Origin: an uncultured Collinsella sp.
GTDB taxonomy: Bacteria; Actinomycetota; Coriobacteriia; Coriobacteriales; Coriobacteriaceae
Assembly: GCA_958405195.1 (NCBI GenBank)
Contig: CATYDM010000023.1
Coordinates: 1 to 28,718 of the forward strand
Reading direction: 5' to 3'
Length of the DNA stretch: 28,718 nt
The position numbers and the translations under genes were made by a program. Of this stretch, positions 16,015-24,481 are shown in pieces (position 1 is the first letter of the stretch; every line of letters starts with the position of its first letter). The notes under the pieces were generated by a model. That model saw only the letters and a list, made by a program, of their open reading frames with translations, ran no database searches and was not told the origin of the DNA.

Positions 16015-17628
16015 ATGGCCATCATCAACAAGGGTATGTCCAGGCGTTCGTTCCTCGGCCTCACCGGCAGCGTCGCTGCTGTCGCAGGGCTTGGTCTCAC
16101 CGGCTGCGGTGGCAGCTCCAACGACGAGGGTTCCGCTTCCGGTTCCACCGATTCCGCCAACCGTGGCGGCGGCGTGATCACCGCTGGTTCCGCTTACGCT
16201 CCGTCCAGCTTCGACCCCGCCAGCACCGGCTCCGCTGTGGGCCTGGGTGCTAACTGGCACGTCATCGAGGGCCTCTATGGCATCGATTACCACGACTACA
16301 GCACCTTCAACGAGCTCGCCACCGACGATCCCAAGTCCGTGGACGACACTACCTTCGAGGTCACCATCCGCAAGGGCGCCAAGTTCTCCGATGGCACCGA
16401 GGTCACTGCTGACGACGTCGTTGCCTCCTACACCGCTTGCGCTGCTTCTGCTACCTATGCTCCGTTCTTCCAGCCCTTCGAGTCCATCGAGGCCAAGGAC
16501 GCCAGCACTGTAACGGTCAAGACCAAGGTCCCCAACTTCTCCCTGCTCAAAGATCGTCTGGCCATCATCCGCGTTACCCCGGCTACCCAGGCCGAGGAGG
16601 ATCGCGCTAAGCAGCCGATCGGCTCCGGCCCCTGGATGTACGACTCTATCTCCGATACCGAGATCACCCTGGTTCCCAACCCCGAGTACAACGGTGAGTA
16701 TGCTGCCGAGGATAAGAAGATCCAGTACAGCATCCTGACCGACCCCACCGCTCGCGTTACCGCTCAGCAGGAGGGCTCCACGCTCGTTATGGAGCTCGTC
16801 ACCGCTGACGCCGTCGACCAGCTCGAGAGCGCCGGCTGCAAGATCGATAACGTCCAGGGTTTCGGCACCCGCTTCATCATGTTCAACGTCGCCAAGGAGC
16901 CTTGGAACAACGTCAAGGTCCGTCAGGCCGTCATGTACGCGCTCGACACTGAGAAGATGATCACCAACACCTTCGCCGGCCTTGCCACCGCTGCCAGCTG
17001 CTACCTGCCCAAGAGCTTCACCAACTATCATGAGGCTTCCACGGTGTACAAGACTGACGCCAAGAAGGCCAAGAAGCTCATCGAAGAGTCTGGCATCACC
17101 CCGGGCGCCATCACCCTGCGCACCACCGACAACGAGCAGATCAAGGGCATGGCCGCCCAGGTCAAGAACGACCTCGACGCTCTCGGCTTCGATGTGACCA
17201 TCCAGACCGATACCTCGCCGGCCACCTACGCTGCCATCGACGGCGGCGAGGCCTATGATATCCTTCTCGCTCCTGGCGATCCGTCCTGCTTCGGCGCTGA
17301 CCCCGACCTGCTGCTCAACTGGTGGTATGGCGACAACGTCTGGATGCAGACCCGTTGCCCGTGGAAGGATTCCGCTGAGTGGGCGAAGCTCCACGGTCTC
17401 ATGGACGAGGCTCTTGCCGCCGAGGGCGACGAGCAGCAGAAGAAGTGGAACGAGTGCTTCGACATCATCGCCGACAACGCTGTTCTGTACCCCGTTGTCC
17501 ACGTCAAGACTGTTTCCGCTTCCTGGGACGATCCGTCCACCGCGCCCAACGGCGAGGCCCTCGATGGCTTCAAGGGCATCGGCACGACGAGCATGTCCTT
17601 CAGGGGCGTCGCGACCGTCAAGGCCTAA
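16015..17628 (+). CDS. Family 5 solute-binding lipoprotein, probable sialic acid receptor
   Basis: This is the extracellular receptor of an ABC importer of the oligopeptide/nickel/SatA type. The 537-aa protein starts with a twin-arginine signal (SRRSFLGL, residues 9-16) and a lipobox LTGC (28-31), so it is probably exported folded by Tat and lipid-anchored at Cys31. Family 5 features include FEVTIRKGAKFSDGTEVTADDV and VRQAVMYALDTEKM. ATG 16015 follows AGGAGA (16005-16010) by 4 nt. Codon usage is strongly biased to C-ending codons, suggesting high expression. Alone it would be called a dipeptide-binding protein; sialic acid as ligand is inferred from nanA, nanK and nanE downstream and from the known SatABCD system of Haemophilus ducreyi, which uses this transporter family. 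Confidence 0.88.
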   Translation: MAIINKGMSRRSFLGLTGSVAAVAGLGLTGCGGSSNDEGSASGSTDSANRGGGVITAGSAYAPSSFDPASTGSAVGLGANWHVIEGLYGIDYHDYSTFNELATDDPKSVDDTTFEVTIRKGAKFSDGTEVTADDVVASYTACAASATYAPFFQPFESIEAKDASTVTVKTKVPNFSLLKDRLAIIRVTPATQAEEDRAKQPIGSGPWMYDSISDTEITLVPNPEYNGEYAAEDKKIQYSILTDPTARVTAQQEGSTLVMELVTADAVDQLESAGCKIDNVQGFGTRFIMFNVAKEPWNNVKVRQAVMYALDTEKMITNTFAGLATAASCYLPKSFTNYHEASTVYKTDAKKAKKLIEESGITPGAITLRTTDNEQIKGMAAQVKNDLDALGFDVTIQTDTSPATYAAIDGGEAYDILLAPGDPSCFGADPDLLLNWWYGDNVWMQTRCPWKDSAEWAKLHGLMDEALAAEGDEQQKKWNECFDIIADNAVLYPVVHVKTVSASWDDPSTAPNGEALDGFKGIGTTSMSFRGVATVKA

Positions 17629-17688
17629 GACTCGCTTGAGTCATATGTGGGGCGTCGGTCGTAAGGCAACGTCCTCATAGTTGAAACA

Positions 17689-17722
17689 AAGACCCGGGCG
17701 GCCTCGATGTCGCTCGGGTCTT
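17689..17722 (+). terminator. Intercistronic stem-loop after the binding-protein gene
   Basis: AAGACCCGGGC (17689-17699) pairs with GCTCGGGTCTT (17712-17722), 11 bp with one wobble and a 12-nt loop. GTAATGAG follows, not a U-tract. It is therefore more likely an attenuator or 3' stabiliser that raises binding-protein mRNA over permease mRNA than a full terminator. Confidence 0.5.
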
Positions 17723-17783
17723 GTAATGAGTATCCATACTCATATACCAGTTGGTCCTACCGACAAAAGAAAGGGGAGAGAAC

Positions 17784-18740
17784 GTGAACAACTTTCTACG
17801 TTTGATTGGAAGGCGTCTCGTGGCGCTGCCGATCATGGCATTGGGCGTCACCGTCCTGGTGTTCTTCCTTATGTCGTTCTCCAAGACCGACCCCGCCTAT
17901 ACGGCGTTGGGTGACGGTGCCTCGCCCGAGGCGGTTGCCGAGTACCATGAGAAGTATGGTCTGGACGACCCCTGGCCCGTGCGCTACGTGCGCTACATGG
18001 GCGATTTGATCCATGGTGACATGGGCACCTATGGTGCTGCTCGCAACTCCGTTGCCAAGCGCATCTCCACGGCCCTGCCCGTCACGATGCAGCTGACCTT
18101 TATCGGTCTTGCCATCGGCGCGGTCGTCTCGTTTTTGCTCGGCGTCATCGCGGCACTGTATCGCGATAAATGGCCGGACCAAGTGATCCGCGTCTTTTCC
18201 ATCGCCGGCCTGGCAACCCCGTCGTTCTGGCTTGCCGTTCTGTTGATTCTGCTGTTCTCTTCCTACCTTAAGGTGCTCCCGGCGTCCGGTGCTCTGCCTC
18301 ACTTCACCACCAACCCGGCTGGCTATCTGGGACGTATGATCATGCCCGCTATCGCCCTGGCATTTCCGCTGACGGGTCAGATGACTCGTATCGTGCGTAC
18401 CGCCATGGTCGAGGAACTCGACAAGGACTACGTCCGCATGGCCCGTGGCGCCGGCGTTCCCGAGAAGGTCGTCGTCGGCATCAACGTTCTTCGCAACGCG
18501 CTGATCACCCCGGTCACCACCCTCGGTCTTAAGATCGGTTACCTTATGGGCGGCGCCGTCGTCATCGAGGTCATCTTCAACCTCCCCGGCATGGGTACTG
18601 CGATTCTGCAGGGCGTTCAGGGCAACGAGGCGAACCTGGTTCAGGGCGTCGTCATCGTCGTTGCTCTTGCCTTCATCATCATCAACATCGTGGTTGACAT
18701 GCTCTACCTGCTCATCAACCCGCGCATCAGGACGGTGTAG
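17784..18740 (+). CDS. ABC transporter permease, DppB/SatB type
   Basis: This is the first membrane subunit of the importer. The 318-aa protein has about six membrane spans, beginning at residues 9-32. The cytoplasmic EAA loop that docks onto the ATPase reads DYVRMARGAGVPEKVVVGINVLRNAL. The GTG at 17784 was chosen because AGGGGAG lies about 5 nt upstream; the 11 codons above it include the ribosome site itself. Length is normal for DppB-like proteins (about 310-340 aa). It stands 155 nt after the binding-protein gene, beyond a stem-loop, and 3 nt before the next gene. Partner subunits follow directly. Confidence 0.93.
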   Translation: MNNFLRLIGRRLVALPIMALGVTVLVFFLMSFSKTDPAYTALGDGASPEAVAEYHEKYGLDDPWPVRYVRYMGDLIHGDMGTYGAARNSVAKRISTALPVTMQLTFIGLAIGAVVSFLLGVIAALYRDKWPDQVIRVFSIAGLATPSFWLAVLLILLFSSYLKVLPASGALPHFTTNPAGYLGRMIMPAIALAFPLTGQMTRIVRTAMVEELDKDYVRMARGAGVPEKVVVGINVLRNALITPVTTLGLKIGYLMGGAVVIEVIFNLPGMGTAILQGVQGNEANLVQGVVIVVALAFIIINIVVDMLYLLINPRIRTV

Positions 18741-18743
18741 ATT

Positions 18744-20759
18744 ATGGTAAAGATTCGAGAGAAGCAAACCGAGCAGCTCGAGAAGGCTGCCTCCAAGGGG
18801 CTCAAGCTCGGTGGCTGGAAGAAGATGACGCTGTCTTCTAAGATTGCCGCCGTCGTGCTGGTGCTGGTCGCCCTGACCGCGATTCTGGCGCCCCTTCTTG
18901 CCCCCTATAGCCCGGTCGAGATCTTTACGGCTCGCCAGGCTCCCGGCAACGGATTTATCTTCGGTACCGACGATAAGGGTCGCGACATTCTGTCGCGTAT
19001 GCTCTACGGTGGTCGTTACTCGCTGATCATCGGCTTTGGCGCCACTGCCATGGCTCTGGTCTGCGGTTCTGTCGTGGGCGCCCTCGCGGCGGTTTCGCGC
19101 AAGTCCGTTTCCGAGGCGATCATGCGCATCCTGGACATCATCATGTCCATCCCGGGCATCGCCCTCGCGGCCGTCTTCGTCTCCATCCTGGGCAATTCCG
19201 TGCCGTCGATCATCTTCGCCATCGGCTTTATGTACACTCCGCAGATTGCCCGTATCGTGCGCGCCAACATCGTGTCTGAGTACGGCGAGGACTATGTCCG
19301 CGCGGTCATCGTTTCCGGCGCCAAGGCTCCGTGGATTTTGATTAAGCACGTCCTGCGCAACTGCATCGCCCCGATTATGGTCTTCACCGTTACCCTGGTA
19401 GCCGACGCCATCATCTTCGAGGCCTCGCTGACCTTTATCGGCGCTGGTATTCAGGAGCCTACCGCTACCTGGGGCAACATCCTCGCCGACGCTCGCGGTG
19501 GCGTGCTCGCTGGCCGTTGGTGGCAGGCGCTGTTCCCGGGCCTGGCCATCATGATCACCTGCCTGGCACTCAACATCCTCTCCGAGGGCATTACCGACGC
19601 CATGGCCGCTGCTCCCTCCGCCGCCCTGGATCCGACCGACTCCTCCAAGCGCCGCGAGGCCGACCTGCTGGTCTCCGACCCCGTTCGCGCCTACAAGGAG
19701 CAGGCTCAGTCCCTGTCCGCCCGTCTTGGCGCTCTGCGCGATGTCGAACTCAAGCGTAACGACCGCCATGTTCCCGATGAGTCCGTCGAGCCGATCCTTT
19801 CGGTCCGCGATTTCTGCATCCAGTTTGAGCACCACGGTGACATCAACGTCGTCGACCACGTCAACTTCGATGTCCGTCCCGGCCAGACCATGGGCCTGGT
19901 AGGCGAGTCCGGCTGCGGTAAGTCCATCACCACGCTGGCCATCATGGGCCTGACCGACGATGACGAGCATCTTTCCGGTGAGGTTCTCTGGGAGGGCCGC
20001 GACCTGCTCAAGATGAGCAAGAAGGAGTGGTTCGGCCTGCGCGGTACCGATATCGCCATGGTCTATCAGGACGCCCTGTCCTCGCTCAACCCCTCCATGC
20101 TCATTTCCGCCCAGATGAAGCAGCTCACCAAGCGTGGCGGCACCCGTAGCGCCGAGGAGCTCCTGGAGCTCGTGGGCCTCGACCCCAAGCGTACGCTCGA
20201 GAGCTATCCGCATGAGCTTTCCGGTGGTCAGCGTCAGCGCGTTCTGATCGCTATGGCCCTTACCCGCGACCCCAAGCTGGTCATCTGCGACGAGCCCACG
20301 ACCGCTCTGGACGTTACCGTCCAGAAGCAGGTCATCAAGCTGCTTAACGACCTTCAGGCCAAGCTCGGCTTTGCCATGATCTTCGTTTCGCATGACCTGG
20401 CGCTGGTCGCCGAGGTTGCCCATAACATCACGGTTATGTACGCCGGTCAGGTTATCGAGCAGGCGCCCACCAAGGAGCTGCTCACCAACCCGATTCACGA
20501 GTACACCCGCGGCCTTCTGGGTTCCGTCCTGTCCATCGAGAGCGGTTCGGGCCGCCTGCACCAGGTGCCCGGCGCCGTTCCGAGCCCGCGCGATTTCCCC
20601 AAGGGCGATCGCTTCGCGCCCCGCTCGAGCCATCCGCGCATTGGCCTGGACACCCGTCCGGTCTTCAAGCGCGTGCCCGGCACCGAGCACTTCTATTCCG
20701 AGCTCCCCGACGAGGTGCTCAAGGCAAATGGTTTGACCCCTCACGCGGAGGTGATGTAG
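18744..20759 (+). CDS. Fused ABC permease-ATPase, DppC + DppD / SatC type
   Basis: This second importer subunit joins two usually separate proteins. Residues about 30-290 form a DppC-like permease: an N-terminal span, GTDDKGRDILSRMLYGGR, and the EAA loop EDYVRAVIVSGAKAPWILIKHVLRN. After a roughly 50-residue linker, residues about 345-670 form a DppD-like ATPase with Walker A GESGCGKS (about 387-394), signature LSGGQRQR (about 492-499), Walker B LVICDEPTTALD, and the C-terminal oligopeptide-type extension PGAVPSPRDFPKGDRFAPR. The reading frame is continuous across both parts, so this is a real fusion in this sequence. SatC of H. ducreyi is, as I recall, a similar fusion, which supports a sialic acid role. 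A weak AGGACGG precedes the ATG. Confidence 0.92.
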   Translation: MVKIREKQTEQLEKAASKGLKLGGWKKMTLSSKIAAVVLVLVALTAILAPLLAPYSPVEIFTARQAPGNGFIFGTDDKGRDILSRMLYGGRYSLIIGFGATAMALVCGSVVGALAAVSRKSVSEAIMRILDIIMSIPGIALAAVFVSILGNSVPSIIFAIGFMYTPQIARIVRANIVSEYGEDYVRAVIVSGAKAPWILIKHVLRNCIAPIMVFTVTLVADAIIFEASLTFIGAGIQEPTATWGNILADARGGVLAGRWWQALFPGLAIMITCLALNILSEGITDAMAAAPSAALDPTDSSKRREADLLVSDPVRAYKEQAQSLSARLGALRDVELKRNDRHVPDESVEPILSVRDFCIQFEHHGDINVVDHVNFDVRPGQTMGLVGESGCGKSITTLAIMGLTDDDEHLSGEVLWEGRDLLKMSKKEWFGLRGTDIAMVYQDALSSLNPSMLISAQMKQLTKRGGTRSAEELLELVGLDPKRTLESYPHELSGGQRQRVLIAMALTRDPKLVICDEPTTALDVTVQKQVIKLLNDLQAKLGFAMIFVSHDLALVAEVAHNITVMYAGQVIEQAPTKELLTNPIHEYTRGLLGSVLSIESGSGRLHQVPGAVPSPRDFPKGDRFAPRSSHPRIGLDTRPVFKRVPGTEHFYSELPDEVLKANGLTPHAEVM

Positions 20760-21587
20760 ATGAGCGAGACCGCAGTCAACGGCGTCGAGCCGATCATCTT
20801 CCTTGATGACGTCCACGTCACCTTTAGGACCCGTACCGGCTCGATTCTGCACCCCAACCTGGTTCACGCCGTCCAGGGTGTAACGATTAAGCTCATGCCC
20901 GGACAGACCATCGGCATCGTCGGCGAGTCCGGTTGCGGAAAGTCCACCACCGCTAACGTCATGTGCGGCCTGCAGGCCCCCACGAGCGGCAAGGTCTACT
21001 TTAAGGGCAAGGACGTTACCAAGCGTACCGCCGAGGACCGTCGCCACATGGGCCGCGTCATCTCGGTCGTGTTCCAGAACCCGGCCACGGCGCTCAACCC
21101 CCGCATGGTCGTTCGCGAGCAACTGCTCGACCCCATGCGCGTCCACAACCTGGGTACCGAGGCCGAGCAGGAGAAGCGCGTCAAGGAGCTCTTGGAGCTC
21201 ACCGGTCTGCCCAGCTCCGCCGCCGAGGTTCTTCCCGGCCAGCTTTCGGGCGGCCAGCGCCAGCGCGTCGCAATTGCCCGTGCCCTGTCGCTGAACCCCG
21301 ATGCCATCATCGCCGACGAGCCCACCTCGGCTCTGGACGTTTCGGTCCGTGCGCAGATTCTGAACCTGCTGACCGACCTTAAGAAGGAGCTCGGCCTGGC
21401 CATGGTGTTCATCAGCCATGACATCCAGACGGTCCGCTATATCTCTGACGACATCATCGTTATGAATGGCGGCAAGATCGTCGAGCAGGGCGAGGCCAAG
21501 CAGGTCTTCCAGCACCCTCAGGACCCCTACACCAAGATGCTGCTCGGCGCTGCGCCGTCGCTGCTGCATCCCAAGCTCGGCGAGTAG
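20760..21587 (+). CDS. ABC transporter ATPase, DppF/SatD type
   Basis: This is the second nucleotide-binding subunit, pairing with the ATPase half of the fused protein. The 275-aa product has Walker A GESGCGKST (about 58-66), signature LSGGQRQRVAIARALS, Walker B AIIADEPTSALDVSVRAQ, and the switch His in FISHDIQ. It starts directly after the previous stop (TAG then ATG). A near-perfect ribosome site, GGAGGTGAT (20747-20755), lies inside the preceding gene, so translation is tightly coupled. It lacks the full zinc/oligopeptide C-terminal extension, which is usual for the F-type partner. It is the last transporter gene. Confidence 0.94.
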   Translation: MSETAVNGVEPIIFLDDVHVTFRTRTGSILHPNLVHAVQGVTIKLMPGQTIGIVGESGCGKSTTANVMCGLQAPTSGKVYFKGKDVTKRTAEDRRHMGRVISVVFQNPATALNPRMVVREQLLDPMRVHNLGTEAEQEKRVKELLELTGLPSSAAEVLPGQLSGGQRQRVAIARALSLNPDAIIADEPTSALDVSVRAQILNLLTDLKKELGLAMVFISHDIQTVRYISDDIIVMNGGKIVEQGEAKQVFQHPQDPYTKMLLGAAPSLLHPKLGE

Positions 21588-21603
21588 CCTCGCTTTCCCT
21601 CCC

Positions 21604-21631
21604 GTGCGCCCGGTTCCCTTACCGGGCGCAC
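21604..21631 (+). terminator. Intercistronic stem-loop between transporter and enzyme genes
   Basis: GTGCGCCCGGT (21604-21614) and ACCGGGCGCAC (21621-21631) form a perfect 11-bp stem with a 6-nt loop. No U-tract follows. It may cause partial termination or protect the upstream mRNA, splitting transport from catabolism. Confidence 0.55.
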
Positions 21632-21667
21632 CTCCGTTGCGATTTCGAAAGGTTGGGTTCACGAGCC

Positions 21668-22645
21668 ATGCCAAGTGCTCAGGAGCTACAACAGCAATTT
21701 GGTGAATATCGAGGCGCTATGCCCCGTCCATCGGATTTCGATCTCTTTTGGAAGGACCGCATGGCCGAGGCCGACGCCGTTGAGCTCGACTACGCGATCG
21801 AGGCGGCTTCGGTTGCGGATTCCGCGACCTGTCGGTTTTTCGACCTCTGGTATACCGGCATGTGTGGTGCACGTCTGCATGCCAAGTACCTCAAGCCGGT
21901 CTCGGAGGAGCCCATGCCGCTGGTGCTTCAGTTCCATGGATATCCGGGTGCGAGCCGCAGCTGGTTTGAGCAGGCGTCGTTTGCGGGCATGGGCATGGCG
22001 CTCATTGCTCTCGACTGCCCCGGCCAAGGTGGCCCCTCCGAGGATATTGGTGGATTTGAGGGCACGACGGTCGCGGGCCATATCGTCGCCGGTATCGACG
22101 GCGACCCGGCCAACCTCTACTATGTCCGCTTGCACCAGGATATTCGCATTCTGTGCCGTATCGTTCGCGAGCTCGAGGGCATCGATCTTACCCGCGTGTA
22201 TGTGAACGGCGCATCGCAGGGCGGCGGTTTGGGTATTGCGACCTGCGCGCTCAATAGCGATTTGGTTGACCGCGCGGCCATCCTCTATCCCTTCTTATCG
22301 GATTTCCGCCTGGTTTGGGATTTGGACGCCGACGATATTGCCTACGAGGGCCTGCGCTATTGGTCGCGCTGGTTTGACGAGGACTCGACTCGTATCGAGG
22401 AAGCCTATGCCAAGCTGGCGTACTTTGATTCCAAGAACTTTGCCCCCATGGTCAAATGCCCCGTGCTGTTTGGCACGGGCACAGCCGATATCGTCTGCCC
22501 GCCGGCGACGCAGTTTGCGGTCTACAACAACCTGACCTGTGAAAAGCGTCATGAGTTCTTTGAAGGTTTTGGCCACGAGGAGATTCAGGACTTTGACGAC
22601 ATGATCATTCCGTTTTTCTGCGAAGGAGGGGAGGCTCATGTCTAA
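21668..22645 (+). CDS. CE7 acetylxylan-esterase-family hydrolase, possible sialate O-acetylesterase
   Basis: This is a cytoplasmic alpha/beta hydrolase of the AXE1/CE7 family (acetylxylan esterase/cephalosporin C deacetylase). The 325-aa protein keeps the whole active site: FHGYPG (89-94) for the oxyanion hole, nucleophile Ser183 in GASQGGG, Asp274 in GTADIVCPPATQFAVYN, and His303 in GFGHEE. No signal peptide is present. CE7 enzymes remove O-acetyl groups from small sugars. In this operon, removing O-acetyl groups from imported sialic acids is the likely task, but that is inference; acetylated oligosaccharides are the alternative. ATG 21668 is preferred over an upstream TTG; the ribosome site is weak. 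It overlaps the next gene by 8 nt. Confidence 0.88.
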   Translation: MPSAQELQQQFGEYRGAMPRPSDFDLFWKDRMAEADAVELDYAIEAASVADSATCRFFDLWYTGMCGARLHAKYLKPVSEEPMPLVLQFHGYPGASRSWFEQASFAGMGMALIALDCPGQGGPSEDIGGFEGTTVAGHIVAGIDGDPANLYYVRLHQDIRILCRIVRELEGIDLTRVYVNGASQGGGLGIATCALNSDLVDRAAILYPFLSDFRLVWDLDADDIAYEGLRYWSRWFDEDSTRIEEAYAKLAYFDSKNFAPMVKCPVLFGTGTADIVCPPATQFAVYNNLTCEKRHEFFEGFGHEEIQDFDDMIIPFFCEGGEAHV

Positions 22646-23489
22646 GTGCGAGAGCAATGTCGATGAGCTGATCGTCCCCGGGCTCGCGGGGATTGCTGGG
22701 ACGGTTTCGTCAAGGCTCTCCGATTTCCGGGATTGGCGCGGCGATGCTTCGGCGGATGTTTCCGAATTAGAGACAGCCGCTTCGGACCTTGAGGTTTGCG
22801 GGCTGACTGTTACGGCGATTGATTTCGCCAATCCGTGCGCGCGCTACTCCGAGGTTTCCTTTGAGCTCGGCGGGTATGTCGTGCACGGCCGTTTGATTGA
22901 GCCCTCAGGCCGCGCCCGAGCATCCGAGCTTGTTCCGCTCTGTCTGATGTTTCACGACATCGATCGACCCGTGCGTGGATGGCATCACATGACGAGGTTT
23001 GCCGCCATGGGATATGCCGTGCTTGCACTAGACGACGTTGTTGCTGGTGCGGACGACCTGCAGTGGGGGATTGCTTCGCCCGCTTTTGTCGGGCGTGTCC
23101 GTTGGGGCTGCGCGTTGGCGAAGGTTGCGCGAAATCTTGATGGCGTGGACCCCGACCGCATCTTTGCATGGGGCGAGGGTCTTGGCGGCGGAGTCGCGCT
23201 GGCGGTTTCTGCTCTGGACGAGCGGGGCCTTGCCTGCACGGCGGTTGCCAATCCAATTCCCGGCGGCCTCGAGGCTCTGTCGTCTCGGGTGCGCGGATCG
23301 GTGCTCATGGGCACATCACTCATGGATGCCGTGAGCGATCCCAAGGGCCAGTTTGCCGTATTCAACGGTCTTGAGTGTGACCGGAGGCATATCATCTATG
23401 CCAAATACGCTCACGAGCGCATCAATGCGTTCGAAAACGAAGTCGTCGACTTTTTTAACCAAACGTTCTACCCGTGTTCTTTGGCCTAG
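22638..23489 (+). CDS. CE7-like paralogue lacking the catalytic serine (pseudo-esterase)
   Basis: This 283-aa protein resembles the esterase encoded just before it, most clearly at the C-terminus: GTSLMDAVSDPKGQFAVFN against GTGTADIVCPPATQFAVYN, and KYAHERI against GFGHEEI. The triad Asp (230) and His (259) are kept. The nucleophile site reads WGEGLGGG instead of NGASQGGG, so Ser is replaced by Gly181. The oxyanion motif FHGYPG is also lost (FHDIDR). It is therefore probably not a working CE7 esterase. It could be a non-catalytic partner of the upstream enzyme, a sugar-binding protein or a protein with new chemistry. AAGGAGG (22623-22629) precedes the ATG, and the 8-nt overlap implies coupled translation. 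No frameshift is seen, so it is not a decayed pseudogene. Confidence 0.8.
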   Translation: MSKCESNVDELIVPGLAGIAGTVSSRLSDFRDWRGDASADVSELETAASDLEVCGLTVTAIDFANPCARYSEVSFELGGYVVHGRLIEPSGRARASELVPLCLMFHDIDRPVRGWHHMTRFAAMGYAVLALDDVVAGADDLQWGIASPAFVGRVRWGCALAKVARNLDGVDPDRIFAWGEGLGGGVALAVSALDERGLACTAVANPIPGGLEALSSRVRGSVLMGTSLMDAVSDPKGQFAVFNGLECDRRHIIYAKYAHERINAFENEVVDFFNQTFYPCSLA

Positions 23490-23532
23490 GCGGCCTGGAC
23501 ACTGCCAACAAGAGTGGGCGGCACAGGGCCGC
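23490..23532 (+). other. Weak inverted repeat before nanA
   Basis: GCGGCC (23490-23495) and GGCCGC (23527-23532) are complementary around a 31-nt loop that holds a further short GCC/GGC pairing. It fills most of the 68-nt gap between the esterase paralogue and nanA. Structural support is modest. Confidence 0.3.
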
Positions 23533-23557
23533 TCGCCAGACAACTAAGGAGATTCTT

Positions 23558-24478
23558 GTGGCAACTCAGAAATTCACCGGCGTTATCCCTCCCGTCGTTG
23601 TTCCCGATACCGAAGACCATCAGCTCGATGTTGCCTCCTTTGAGCGCAGCATCAACCGTATGATCGATGCCGGCGTCGATGGCCTGTTCTTCCTGGGATC
23701 CTCGGGCGAGGTCGTCTTTTCCACCGACGAGCGCCGTCGCCAGATTGTCGCCGAGGCCGTGCGCATCGTTGATCACCGTGTGCCTGTTCTGGTCGGCATC
23801 ATCGACACCGAGACCGAGCGCATGATCGAGCACGGTAAGGTCGCTCAGGAGCTGGGTGCCGACGCGCTTGTCGCCACCTGCCCGTTCTATGCCCTGCAGG
23901 GCATGACCGAGGTCGAGGAGCACTTCCGCATCCTTCACGAGGAGCTCGACCTGCCTATCTTCGCCTACGACATCCCCGTGTGCGTCCACACCAAGCTCCC
24001 CTGGAAGCTCCTTGCTAAGCTCGGCGCCGAGGGCGTCCTGGCCGGCGTCAAGGATTCCTCGGGCGATGACATCTCGTTCCGCTACCTCGTTCAGGAGAAC
24101 GAGAAGAACGGTCATCCGATGAGCATCCTCACCGGTCACGAGGTTGTTGTCGACGGCGCTTACCTCGGTGGCGCCGACGGTTCCGTCCCGGGTCTCGCCA
24201 ACGTTGAGCCCGAGGGCTACGTGCGCCAGTGGAAGGCCGCTCAGGCCGGCGACTGGGCTACCGTCAAGGCCGAGCAGGATCGCCTCAACGAGATCTCCCA
24301 CATCTGGGATGTCACCTCGGGCGTCCAGGGCTATGCCGGTGGCGTTGGCGCCTTCAAGACCGCTATGAACCTCATGGGCATCTTCGACAGCCCGACCATG
24401 CCGCGCCCGGTGAAGGCCATGACCGGCGAGAACGTCGAGGCGATTAAGAAGGTCCTCCAGGACAACGGCCTCCTTTAA
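23558..24478 (+). CDS. nanA: N-acetylneuraminate lyase
   Basis: This class I aldolase splits N-acetylneuraminate into N-acetylmannosamine and pyruvate in the cytoplasm. The 306-aa TIM-barrel protein belongs to the DapA/NanA family. It has GSSGE (47-51) for pyruvate carboxylate binding, Tyr137 in AYDIP, and the Schiff-base Lys165 in AGVKDSSG; these are the same residue numbers as in E. coli NanA. GTG 23558 was chosen because AAGGAGA (23546-23552) lies 5 nt upstream; the 28 codons above read through the intergenic repeat. Related aldolases (dihydrodipicolinate synthase, KDG aldolase) share this fold, so the assignment rests partly on nanK and nanE following. Codon usage is very biased, suggesting high expression. 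Confidence 0.9.
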   Translation: MATQKFTGVIPPVVVPDTEDHQLDVASFERSINRMIDAGVDGLFFLGSSGEVVFSTDERRRQIVAEAVRIVDHRVPVLVGIIDTETERMIEHGKVAQELGADALVATCPFYALQGMTEVEEHFRILHEELDLPIFAYDIPVCVHTKLPWKLLAKLGAEGVLAGVKDSSGDDISFRYLVQENEKNGHPMSILTGHEVVVDGAYLGGADGSVPGLANVEPEGYVRQWKAAQAGDWATVKAEQDRLNEISHIWDVTSGVQGYAGGVGAFKTAMNLMGIFDSPTMPRPVKAMTGENVEAIKKVLQDNGLL

Positions 24479-24481
24479 AGC

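Noticed and set aside
15997..17502. Open frame of 501 codons on the minus strand opposite the binding-protein gene
   Set aside because: The same artefact: low complexity, no known domain, and the plus-strand gene has a signal peptide and ribosome site.
16015..21587. Plain oligopeptide (Dpp/Opp) transporter
   Set aside because: Family membership alone would say this, but the linked nanA, nanK, nanE and esterase genes favour sialic acid. It is kept as the alternative and not excluded.
17796..21674. Open frame of 1292 codons on the minus strand opposite the transporter genes
   Set aside because: It is the mirror of highly codon-biased genes; its composition (Asp, Gly, His, Gln-rich), lack of domains and lack of a ribosome site fit a shadow frame.
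22638..23489. Decayed esterase pseudogene
   Set aside because: The frame is intact, the ribosome site is strong, and the triad Asp and His are conserved.
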